Origin: Kaistia sp. 32K | Lineage (GTDB): Bacteria; Pseudomonadota; Alphaproteobacteria; Rhizobiales; Kaistiaceae | Assembly (NCBI RefSeq): GCF_016629525.1 | Contig: NZ_AP024269.1 | Span: 4,352,001 to 4,416,000, forward strand | Direction of reading: 5' to 3' | Length of the DNA stretch: 64,000 nt | Part shown: one piece after another, positions 54,220 through 61,471 of the stretch | Position numbering within the stretch: the stretch's first letter is position 1 | Layout: each line of letters starts with the position of its first letter | Program-made: the position numbers and the translations under genes | Notes under the pieces: generated by a model | The model's input: the letters and a program-made list of their open reading frames with translations, nothing else | Told to the model about the DNA's origin: nothing | The model's database searches: none

Positions 54220-54238
54220 CGAGGGGAGCCTCCCCTCG
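54220..54238 (+). terminator. Hairpin after the RbsA-like gene
   Basis: CGAGGGGA (54220-54227) and TCCCCTCG (54231-54238) form a perfect 8-bp stem with loop GCC, 17 bases after the stop. There is no U-tract. Confidence 0.45.
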
Positions 54239-54603
54239 AGCCCCCTCCTCCGCCATACGCCTCTTCCGTCGCCTCCCCGAGGTGAGGAAGGGACTTGGCC
54301 CCCACTTTCCCCATGGGAATTTCGCGCCTAGCTCGGCCGCCGCGCGGCGGCGATCCCGCCGGATCAGGGCCATCCGGACGAGCTTGGCAGCCGGCTCGCA
54401 GGCCTCCGGACCCTCCACCCGGCGCAGCCCGTAACGCCCTGCGCCATCACGCTTTTCCACGCGTTTGCCGACGCCTCCCCGCAGGCAGCCGACTGGGGAT
54501 CGCAAGATCTTTTGCCCTTCCGCAAGATCCTTCCCCAGAGGCGCCGCCCGACCGTCGGCGCAGCCTCCTGCCGACGCCCGGCAGGCCGGAATTGTTTTGA
54601 CTA

Positions 54604-54647
54604 TTGACAGTCCGAGGAAACGCTCGCATCTTCGATGAAACGTTTCA
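54604..54647 (+). promoter_or_regulatory. LacI-type promoter and operator
   Basis: The -35 box TTGACA (54604-54609) and weak -10 box CATCTT (54627-54632) have a 17-base spacer. The perfect palindrome TGAAACGTTTCA (54636-54647) lies over the expected start site. It is of the LacI/GalR type and 11 of 12 positions match TGAAACGTTACA at 56580 and 60179. Confidence 0.65.
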
Positions 54648-54659
54648 TAAGTGGCTTTG

Positions 54660-55718
54660 ATGTCCGATAAACCGACGATGAACGACGTGGCGAGGCTCGC
54701 GCGCGTTGCGCTGGGTACTGTCTCGAAAGTGCTGAATGGCGACGTGACCGTCAAGCCGGAGCTGCGGGCTCGCGTCCTTGAGGCGGCCGAGACCCTGCGC
54801 TACCAGCGCAACCGGATCGCCGCCAGTCTTCGCAGCCGCCATACCCAGACCGTCGGCATCGTCATTCCCGACATCCTGAACACCTTCTACGCCGAATTCG
54901 TCGAGAAGATCGAAAACCTGGCGGCGGAGGCCGGCTACACCGTCCTGATCGTCACGACGGGCGAAGACTCGCAGCAGGCGAAGACCCGGGCCGACACGCT
55001 GATCCAGCGGCAGGTCGACGGGATGATCGTCATCCCGCCGCTCGACGGCTCCGACATGCTGATGGATCTCCTCGGGCCCGACCTGCCCTGCGTCATCGTC
55101 GACCGTATCGCGGCCGAAAACCCGTATCCGAGCGTCGCCGTCGACAATATCGACGCCGCCTACCAGGGCGCGCGCTACCTGTTGTCGCTCGGCCACCGCC
55201 ACATCACGCTGGCGGTCAACTCGCCCAATCTCTGGAACACGCGCGAACGCATCATCGGCTTCGAGCAGGCCATGCGCGAGGCGGGCGCCAAGGCGGATGT
55301 GCGCATCGTCGGCATGACGGTCGAAGACGCGCGGATCTCGCTCAGCGCCCTCTTCCGCGGCGACGAGCGGCCGACTGCCCTCTTCACGGCGAACAACCTG
55401 GTGACGCTCGGCGCCATTCATGCACAGCACGATTGCGGCATCGAGATCCCGGCCGAGCTGTCGCTGCTCGCCTTCGACGATTTCGAATGGCTGCGGCTCC
55501 TGCGCCCGGCCGTCAGCGCCATGCAGCAGCCGATCGACCAGATCGCGGTCGAGACCTGGCGGCTAATGTTCCAGCAGATCGGCAAGCAGCCGATCAGCCT
55601 TCGTCATGTTCGCTCCGGCGCGCAGCTGATGATCCGGCAATCCACCGCTGCCCTGGTGGCAAGCGGCAAAAAGCCAAGCGGCAAGAATCCAATCGGTAAG
55701 AAACTAGGTGTGATGTGA
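54660..55718 (+). CDS. LacI-family transcriptional regulator
   Basis: 352 residues. The helix-turn-helix and hinge are clear at about 6-60 (TMNDVARLARVALGTVSKVLNG...RNRIAASLRSR). The effector domain follows (VGIVIPDILNTFYAEFVEKIEN; VDRIAAENPYPSVAVDN; SLLAFDDFEW). The ATG at 54660 or GTG at 54651 may be used; neither has a strong Shine-Dalgarno. The C-terminal 18 residues are a Lys/Gly/Pro/Ser-rich tail (SGKKPSGKNPIGKK). The operator at 54636 implies autoregulation. The stop overlaps the SDR start. Confidence 0.88.
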   Translation: MSDKPTMNDVARLARVALGTVSKVLNGDVTVKPELRARVLEAAETLRYQRNRIAASLRSRHTQTVGIVIPDILNTFYAEFVEKIENLAAEAGYTVLIVTTGEDSQQAKTRADTLIQRQVDGMIVIPPLDGSDMLMDLLGPDLPCVIVDRIAAENPYPSVAVDNIDAAYQGARYLLSLGHRHITLAVNSPNLWNTRERIIGFEQAMREAGAKADVRIVGMTVEDARISLSALFRGDERPTALFTANNLVTLGAIHAQHDCGIEIPAELSLLAFDDFEWLRLLRPAVSAMQQPIDQIAVETWRLMFQQIGKQPISLRHVRSGAQLMIRQSTAALVASGKKPSGKNPIGKKLGVM

Positions 55719-56506
55719 GTGAACTGACAGGCCGAGGGGCCATCATTACGGGCGGCGGGCGTGGCATCGGGCTCGCCTGCGCGCGGCTTATCGCGGAACG
55801 GGGCGGCGCCGTCGTGCTGCTCGGGCACGACCGCGAAATGGTCGAGGGCGCCGCCGCGACCTTGCGCGACGACGGCCTGGAAGCGACCGCCGTGGTCGCT
55901 GACATCAGCGACGAGGCGGATGTCGAGGCGGCCATCGCGGAGGCGGCGACCGTGCTCGGCTCGATCGACATTCTCGTCAACAACGCCGCGATCCAGCCCT
56001 ATGGCACGGTGGCCTCGATGAGCCCGGGCGAATGGGACACGGTGCTCGGCGTCAACCTGCGCGGCACCTACCTCGCCTGCCATCACGCGCTGCCGCACAT
56101 GGTGAAGCAGGGGCGCGGCTCGATCGTCAACATCGCCTCGGTGCAGGGCCTCGCCAACCAGGCACGCGTCGCCGCCTATGCCACGTCGAAGGGCGGCATG
56201 ATGGCGCTGACGCGCTCGATCGCCATCGATTTCGGCCGCGCCGGCATCCGGGCGAACGCCGTCTGCCCCGGCTGCATCGATGCGCCGATGACGCATTTCT
56301 CGGCAAGCGAGACGGCGCCGGGCCGCGAGGCGGAAACCATCAGCCAGTGGGGCAATTCGCAGCCCCTCGGCCGCGTTGGCAGACCGGAGGAAGTCGCCGA
56401 GGTCGTGGCCTTTCTCGCCAGCGACCGCGCCAGCTTCTGTTCGGGAGCGGAGTTCAAGGTGGACGGAGGATTGATGGCAAGCCTCGGCGTGGCGCTGCCG
56501 GACTGA
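55715..56506 (+). CDS. Short-chain dehydrogenase/reductase
   Basis: 263 residues. Nucleotide motif GGGRGIG at 13-19, structural NNAAIQPYG, catalytic Tyr155 and Lys159 (YATSK). The GTG start overlaps the LacI stop (GTGA), so the enzyme is translated with its regulator. It probably oxidises the polyol or sugar imported by the permeases downstream. Confidence 0.87.
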   Translation: MSELTGRGAIITGGGRGIGLACARLIAERGGAVVLLGHDREMVEGAAATLRDDGLEATAVVADISDEADVEAAIAEAATVLGSIDILVNNAAIQPYGTVASMSPGEWDTVLGVNLRGTYLACHHALPHMVKQGRGSIVNIASVQGLANQARVAAYATSKGGMMALTRSIAIDFGRAGIRANAVCPGCIDAPMTHFSASETAPGREAETISQWGNSQPLGRVGRPEEVAEVVAFLASDRASFCSGAEFKVDGGLMASLGVALPD

Positions 56507-56579
56507 GGACCGGCTCAAGCCGGGTTCCGCACGCGCCAGTCAAATCAGGTCAGGTCCGGCATTCTCGCCGGCCACAAAA

Positions 56580-56591
56580 TGAAACGTTACA
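56580..56591. promoter_or_regulatory. Putative LacI operator at the permease operon
   Basis: TGAAACGTTACA, one base off the perfect palindrome at 54636. It lies 84 bases upstream of the permease start in the 56507-56674 gap. Confidence 0.6.
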
Positions 56592-56674
56592 TATTTCGGA
56601 GCGACGGGGTTTCGCTTCGAAAGGGAGGGGACGATGAAGCAAACCAACCGACCCGACGAGAGGAGAACCGCGCC

Positions 56675-57637
56675 ATGTCGCTAGCCGGAACTCTCCCCGC
56701 CGCGCCGCGCAAGTGGCCCTCGCGTCAGGTGCTCATTTCGCTCGCGATCATTGCCGCGATCCTGATCGGGCTCTGGATCCACGCGCCGAATTTCTACCGC
56801 TACAACAACATCATCAACGTGCTGCTGCAGGCGTCGCTGCTCGGCATGCTGGCGATCGGCATGGCGGTCATCATGATCGTCGGCGGCATCGATCTGTCGC
56901 TGCCGGCCAACATGGCGATGAGCGCCGTCCTCGGCGCCTTCTACATGAAGACGACCGGCGACTGGGTGACCGGCTCGCTGATCATGGCCGGCACCGGCCT
57001 CGCCATCGGCCTGATCAACGGTTTCGCCGTCGCCAAGCTCAAGATGATCCCCTTCGTGGTCACGCTCGCCATGATGACCATGGTGTCCGGCACGTCGGTG
57101 TGGATGACGAACTCGCTCAGCATCTCGCAATTGCCGGAAGGCTTCGTCGATCTCTTCAACGCGCGTCCCTATTTCCGCATCCCGATCACCATCTTCATCG
57201 TCGCCATTCTGGCGGTGATGGTCACGATACTGATGCGGTCGTCGATCGTCGGGCGCTGGGCCTATGCCGTCGGCATCAACGAGAAGGCCGCGCGCGTCGC
57301 CCGCGTGCCGATCAGCCGCGTCGTCATGGCGAGCTATGTCTTCGGCGGGCTCATGGCCGGCCTGACCGCGATCCTGCTGACGGCCCGCCTCGGCTCGGCC
57401 TCCGCCAATATGGGCAATGACGGCATGGTGCTCGACATCGTGTCGGCCTGCGTCGTCGGCGGCATCAGCATCTATGGCGGAGCCGGCCGCGTCGCCGGCG
57501 CCCTGTTCGGCGCGCTGCTGATCACCGTGCTCTCCAACGCGATGAACCTGATCGGCGTTTCCTTCTATCTGAGCCTCGTCATCAAGGGCGCGGTCATCGT
57601 CGCCTTCGTCGCGGCCGACAGCCGGGGAGCGAAGTAG
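56675..57637 (+). CDS. Sugar ABC transporter permease (RbsC-like) A
   Basis: 320 residues, about 8-10 helices with motif VIMIVGGIDLSLPANMAMSA. GAGGAGA precedes ATG 56675; a longer frame from 56579 would overlap the operator. GGISIYGGAGRVAGALFGAL lies near the end. It belongs to the module with ATPase 57640, permease 59152 and binding protein 60178, and likely pairs with 59152. Confidence 0.9.
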   Translation: MSLAGTLPAAPRKWPSRQVLISLAIIAAILIGLWIHAPNFYRYNNIINVLLQASLLGMLAIGMAVIMIVGGIDLSLPANMAMSAVLGAFYMKTTGDWVTGSLIMAGTGLAIGLINGFAVAKLKMIPFVVTLAMMTMVSGTSVWMTNSLSISQLPEGFVDLFNARPYFRIPITIFIVAILAVMVTILMRSSIVGRWAYAVGINEKAARVARVPISRVVMASYVFGGLMAGLTAILLTARLGSASANMGNDGMVLDIVSACVVGGISIYGGAGRVAGALFGALLITVLSNAMNLIGVSFYLSLVIKGAVIVAFVAADSRGAK

Positions 57638-57639
57638 CG

Positions 57640-59136
57640 ATGAGCGGACAAACCATCCTGCGCATGGACGGCATCGCCAAATCGTTCGGCACCGTCCCGG
57701 CGATCAAGAGCGCCCATCTCGAGGCGCGCGGCGGCCAGGCCCTGGCCGTCATGGGCGCCAACGGCGCCGGCAAGTCGACACTGATGAACATCCTCGGCGG
57801 CGTCGTCACTTCGGACAGCGGTCATATCTCGATCGACGGCGAGCCGATCACGCTGCGCTCGCCGCGCGACGCCAACCGCAACGGCATCGCCTTCGTGCAC
57901 CAGGAACTGACGATGTTCCCAACGATGACCGTCGCGGAAAACATCTTCATCGACGGCATGCCGACGGAGAAGGGCTTCATCCGCATGCCGGAGATGATCC
58001 GGCAGTCCGAGGTGCTGCTCGCCCGTCTCGGCTGCAACATCTCGCCGAAGACGCCGGTCGAGCAGCTCTCGATCGGCGACCGTCAGCTGGTGGAGATCGC
58101 CCGGGCGCTGCGCCATCAGGCGCGGATCATCATCTTCGACGAGCCGACCTCCTCGCTGAGCGCGCCGGAGCGTGAGCGGCTCTTCGCCGTCATCCGCGGC
58201 CTCAAGGCCGAGGGCGTGGTCATCCTCTACATCACGCACTTCCTCGACGAGATCTTCTCCATCTGCGAGGAGATCGCGGTGATGCGGAACGGCGAGACCG
58301 TCTGGACCTCGCCGATGTCGGAGGTCGACCCGGCGCAGGTGGTTCACCTAATGCTGGGCATCGCCGAGGCTGAGGGCCGCATCCGCGAGCCGGTGGTGGC
58401 GGAAGGCGACGCGCTGCTCTCCGTAACCGGCCTCGGCCGGCAGGGCGCGCTCAGCGACATCGATTTCGAGATCAAGCCCGGCGAGATCGTCGGCCTCTGG
58501 GGCCTGCTCGGCTCCGGTCGCACCGAGCTGCTGCGCGCCCTGATCGGCCTCGACCCGATCGACAAGGGAACGATCCGCTGGCGCGACGGCGGCGCCGCCG
58601 CCTCGGAGATCACGCCGACCCGACTGCATGCGCATGTCGGCATCGTCACCGAGGACCGGCGCGGCGAGGGCCTGCACCTGCCGCTCTCCGTCACCCAGAA
58701 TATCTCGCTGCCCAACCTGCGCTCGCTGCTGAACCGATGGCGGCTCGTCGGCCCGGAGAAGGAAGCGGCGCTGGCGGACGAGATGATCCAGCGGCTGCAG
58801 ATCAAGGTCTCCGGCCGGCAGCAGCCGGTCGGTACCCTCTCGGGCGGCAACCAGCAGAAGGTGGTGTTCTCCCGCTGGCTCGCGACCAATCCGCGCCTGT
58901 TCCTGCTCGACGAGCCGACACGCGGCCTCGACGTCAGCGCCAAGGACGAAATCATGAAGCTGGTCGTCGAGCTGGCCGAACAGGGCTGCAGCTGCCTGAT
59001 CGTCTCTTCGGAGGTGCAGGAACTGATGCGCGTCTGCGACCGCTACCTGGTGATCAGCCGGGGCCGCCTGATCGGCAACCTGCCCGGCTCGTCCACCAGC
59101 GGCGAGCTGATGCAAGCGATAGCGACGATCAACTAG
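57640..59136 (+). CDS. Sugar ABC transporter ATPase, two fused NBDs (RbsA-like)
   Basis: 498 residues. NBD1: Walker A GANGAGKST (39-47), signature IGDRQLVEIARA, Walker B IIIFDEPTSSLS. NBD2: GLLGSGRTELL P-loop variant, signature [14 protein letters not shown], Walker B FLLDEPTRGLD, intact. It starts 2 bases after the permease stop. It is the best-conserved of the four fused ATPases in the window. Confidence 0.92.
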   Translation: MSGQTILRMDGIAKSFGTVPAIKSAHLEARGGQALAVMGANGAGKSTLMNILGGVVTSDSGHISIDGEPITLRSPRDANRNGIAFVHQELTMFPTMTVAENIFIDGMPTEKGFIRMPEMIRQSEVLLARLGCNISPKTPVEQLSIGDRQLVEIARALRHQARIIIFDEPTSSLSAPERERLFAVIRGLKAEGVVILYITHFLDEIFSICEEIAVMRNGETVWTSPMSEVDPAQVVHLMLGIAEAEGRIREPVVAEGDALLSVTGLGRQGALSDIDFEIKPGEIVGLWGLLGSGRTELLRALIGLDPIDKGTIRWRDGGAAASEITPTRLHAHVGIVTEDRRGEGLHLPLSVTQNISLPNLRSLLNRWRLVGPEKEAALADEMIQRLQIKVSGRQQPVGTLSGGNQQKVVFSRWLATNPRLFLLDEPTRGLDVSAKDEIMKLVVELAEQGCSCLIVSSEVQELMRVCDRYLVISRGRLIGNLPGSSTSGELMQAIATIN

Positions 59137-59151
59137 GCACGGAACAAAGCC

Positions 59152-60120
59152 ATGAAGATCAAGACAAGTGCCGACATGCTCATCAAGAACGGGTTCTTCA
59201 TCGTCTTCGCGCTCGCCTTCCTGCTGTTCGCGACGATGACGGATCACTTCTTCAAGGCACAGAACATCCTCAACATCCTGCACACCATGGCGCCGCTGGC
59301 GATCACGGCGTCGGGGCTCGCCCTGGTGGTGATATCCGGCCGGCTCGACATCTCGGTCGGCTCGACGGCGTTTCTCTCCTGCGCCGTCGGCGCGCTGTTG
59401 ATGAAGAACAGCGGCCTCGACCCGATCCTCGCCGCCATCCTGGTGCTCGCCTGCGGCGCGCTGCTTGGCGCCGTGAACGGCTTCATCGTCACGGTGCTGA
59501 ACGTCAATTCGCTGATCGCCACGCTCGGCACGATGATCGCCTATCGCGGCGTCGCGCTGGCGCTCACCGATGCATTGCTCGTGCAGCTGCCGGAGCCGAT
59601 CCGCGTGCTCGGCAATGCCCATATCGGCCCGGTGCCGACCGACATCTTCATCATGCTGATCGTGCTCGTCGGCGTGCACCTCTTGCTCGAGAAGACGTCC
59701 TTCGGCCGCCAGCTGGTCGCCATCGGCAACGACATCGCCATTGCCCGCAAGGTCGGCCTGCCCGTCGACCGGACGGGGTTCCTGAGCTTCGTCCTCGCCG
59801 GCACGCTGGCCTCGGCCGGCGGCATCCTGACGACGGTCCAGAACGGCGCGGTCAGTCCCTTCCTCGGCAGCGGCCTCGAATTCACCGCGCTCGCCGTGGT
59901 GGTCGTCGGCGGCATCAGCCTGGTCGGCGGCCGCGGCACGATCCTTCTCGCCATTATCCCGGGCGCCTTCATCTTCGAGATGATCCGCAACGGGCTCACC
60001 AATCTCGGCGCCAACCCTTACTCGTACAGGCTTGTCGGCGGCGCCGTGATCTTCGCAGCGATGTATGCGGATGCACTGAAAAGCGGACGGCTTTCGCTCA
60101 AACGGGGCACCAACCCCTGA
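59152..60120 (+). CDS. Sugar ABC transporter permease (RbsC-like) B
   Basis: 322 residues, about 8-10 helices with motif LVVISGRLDISVGSTAFLSC and C-terminal GGISLVGGRGTILLAIIPGA. It is the second permease of the module, 15 bases after the ATPase, so the channel may be a heterodimer with 56675. Confidence 0.9.
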   Translation: MKIKTSADMLIKNGFFIVFALAFLLFATMTDHFFKAQNILNILHTMAPLAITASGLALVVISGRLDISVGSTAFLSCAVGALLMKNSGLDPILAAILVLACGALLGAVNGFIVTVLNVNSLIATLGTMIAYRGVALALTDALLVQLPEPIRVLGNAHIGPVPTDIFIMLIVLVGVHLLLEKTSFGRQLVAIGNDIAIARKVGLPVDRTGFLSFVLAGTLASAGGILTTVQNGAVSPFLGSGLEFTALAVVVVGGISLVGGRGTILLAIIPGAFIFEMIRNGLTNLGANPYSYRLVGGAVIFAAMYADALKSGRLSLKRGTNP

Positions 60121-60177
60121 GATCCAAATCCCGCCTGTGAAATGTACGAACAAGCCAAACTTTAGGAGGAGAAAGTT

Positions 60178-61167
60178 ATGAAACGTTACATTCTGGGTGC
60201 TGCCCTCGCCGCCGGTCTCGCCGGCTTCGCACCGGCCCATGCCGCCGAGCCGCTCAAGGTCGGCTTCTCGCTCGACACCAAGGAATCCTCGCTTCAGACC
60301 GCATGGGAGGCGTTTTTGCGGTCCGAGGGCGAGGCCCAGGGCAAGGAAGCCGGCTTTGACGTCGAGTGGGTCATCAACGTCGCCAACGCCGACCCGGCCC
60401 GCCAGGCCGCCAACATCGACGACCTGATCACCACCGGCGTCGACGTCATCATCGCCCGCGCCTTCGATTCGGGCGCGATCGGCACCTCGATCAAGGCCGC
60501 GAAGGATGCCGGCATTCCCTTCATCACCTTCGATCGCGGCTCGACCAGCGGCACGCCGACGGCGCATGTCGGCGGCGACAGCTATGACCAGGCGCGCAGC
60601 ACCGGCCTCGCCTTCGCCGAGATCCTGAAAAAGGCCGGCGTGAAGGGCAAGTGCATCGAGCTGCAGGGCATGCTGACGGACATCAACGCCGTCAACCGCA
60701 GCAAGGCCTGGAACGAAGTCGGCAAGGAGACGGGCCAGTACGAGACCATCATCCAGGTTCCGACCGAATGGAATCCGGAACTGTTCCTCTCGGGCCTCAC
60801 CAACGCTCTGACGGCGAAGCCGGAAGCGAACTGCGTCTTCGCCGCCAGCGACTTCGCCTTCCCGTCGATCCAGGCCGCGCTCGAAAAGGCCGATCGCTGG
60901 GCTCCGACCGGCCAGCCGAAGCACATCTGGCTCGCCACGACCGACCTTCTCTCCGCCGCCGTCAAGCCGATGGAAGAAGGCTATATCGACGTCTCCACCA
61001 CCTGGGACGCCTATCTCCAGGCCAAGGAAGCCGTGCGCGTCATCATCGCCCTGAAGAAGGGCGAGGATCCGAAGTGCGGTCCGGACGGCTGCCTCGCCAA
61101 GGGTCGCACGGTGACGCCGGCAACCATCAAGGAAACGCCGAACCTCTGGTCGCGCGACTTCCAGTAA
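60178..61167 (+). CDS. Periplasmic sugar-binding protein (RbsB-like)
   Basis: 329 residues with a signal peptide to about residue 22 (FAPAHA). The mature domain starts KVGFSLDTKESSLQTAWEAF and has RQAANIDDLITTGVDVIIARA. Four Cys, two in KCGPDGCLAKG near the C-terminus, may form disulfides. AGGAGGAG precedes the ATG. The first codons contain the sequence TGAAACGTTACA, identical to the operator at 56580. The gene ends at a 13-bp hairpin. Confidence 0.9.
   Translation: MKRYILGAALAAGLAGFAPAHAAEPLKVGFSLDTKESSLQTAWEAFLRSEGEAQGKEAGFDVEWVINVANADPARQAANIDDLITTGVDVIIARAFDSGAIGTSIKAAKDAGIPFITFDRGSTSGTPTAHVGGDSYDQARSTGLAFAEILKKAGVKGKCIELQGMLTDINAVNRSKAWNEVGKETGQYETIIQVPTEWNPELFLSGLTNALTAKPEANCVFAASDFAFPSIQAALEKADRWAPTGQPKHIWLATTDLLSAAVKPMEEGYIDVSTTWDAYLQAKEAVRVIIALKKGEDPKCGPDGCLAKGRTVTPATIKETPNLWSRDFQ
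60179..60190. promoter_or_regulatory. LacI operator-like sequence over the start codon of the binding protein
   Basis: TGAAACGTTACA is identical to 56580-56591 and overlaps codons 1-5 of the binding-protein gene. If bound by the LacI protein it would block a nearby promoter or elongation. Confidence 0.45.
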
Positions 61168-61176
61168 TCTGAAGAC

Positions 61177-61206
61177 GGGACCGGCGAATGCCAATTCGCC
61201 GGTCCC
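61177..61206 (+). terminator. Terminator hairpin ending the LacI-module operon
   Basis: Perfect 13-bp stem GGGACCGGCGAAT/ATTCGCCGGTCCC (61177-61189 and 61194-61206) with a GCCA tetraloop, 10 bases after the stop. It is followed by GGTTATCC, a weak U-tract. Confidence 0.7.
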
Positions 61207-61383
61207 GGTTATCCGGCGCCCCTTCCTCGCCGTCTTTCCGGGGAAGCCCCGGGAGATTGCCCGGGCTCACGATCAGCGGCAGCCAATATTCGTGGAACGT
61301 CCGAAGCCGGAAAAAACGCTCTCCGGCGCGCCGCAACTAAAGCATATAAAATCTATCAATCTGGTCGGGTATATATAGGCTGC

Positions 61384-61459
61384 AACTCGCTGCACGGCAT
61401 GGTCACGGCCCGGTTGAAACGGGATGCCGCGCACGGTGGGATGAACCCATTTGCGAGTT
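61384..61459 (+). ncRNA. Structured leader RNA with three-way junction (riboswitch candidate)
   Basis: P1: AACTCGC (61384-61390) pairs perfectly with GCGAGTT (61453-61459). P2: TGCACGGCAT (61391-61400) pairs with ATGCCGCGCA (61424-61433) with one A-C mismatch, then an 8-base bulge and an apical CCCG/CGGG. P3: TGGG (61437-61440) with CCCA (61446-61449). A TATATA block at 61372-61377 would start RNA near the 5' strand of P1. The rhodanese ATG (61472) follows 12 bases after P1. The sulfur-related context suggests control by a sulfur metabolite. The rest of 61168-61471 has no gene. Confidence 0.6.
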
Positions 61460-61471
61460 ACGGCACCGACA

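Larger units (their letters stand above)
54204..54659. other. Gene-free region before the lacI-type gene
   Basis: No convincing gene in 456 bases. It holds a terminator-like hairpin (54220-54238, CGAGGGGA/TCCCCTCG), a larger stem CTGGGGA (54493-54499)/TCCCCAG (54532-54538) enclosing direct repeats CGCAAGATC at 54501 and 54521, and the LacI promoter/operator at 54604-54647. Confidence 0.5.

Noticed and set aside
58348..61194. Very long minus-strand open frame (948 codons) opposite the LacI-module importer
   Set aside because: Its translation is Arg/Asp/Gly/Ala/Val-rich low complexity and shows no family motif. The plus strand holds three clear transporter genes. It is a GC-rich antisense artefact.
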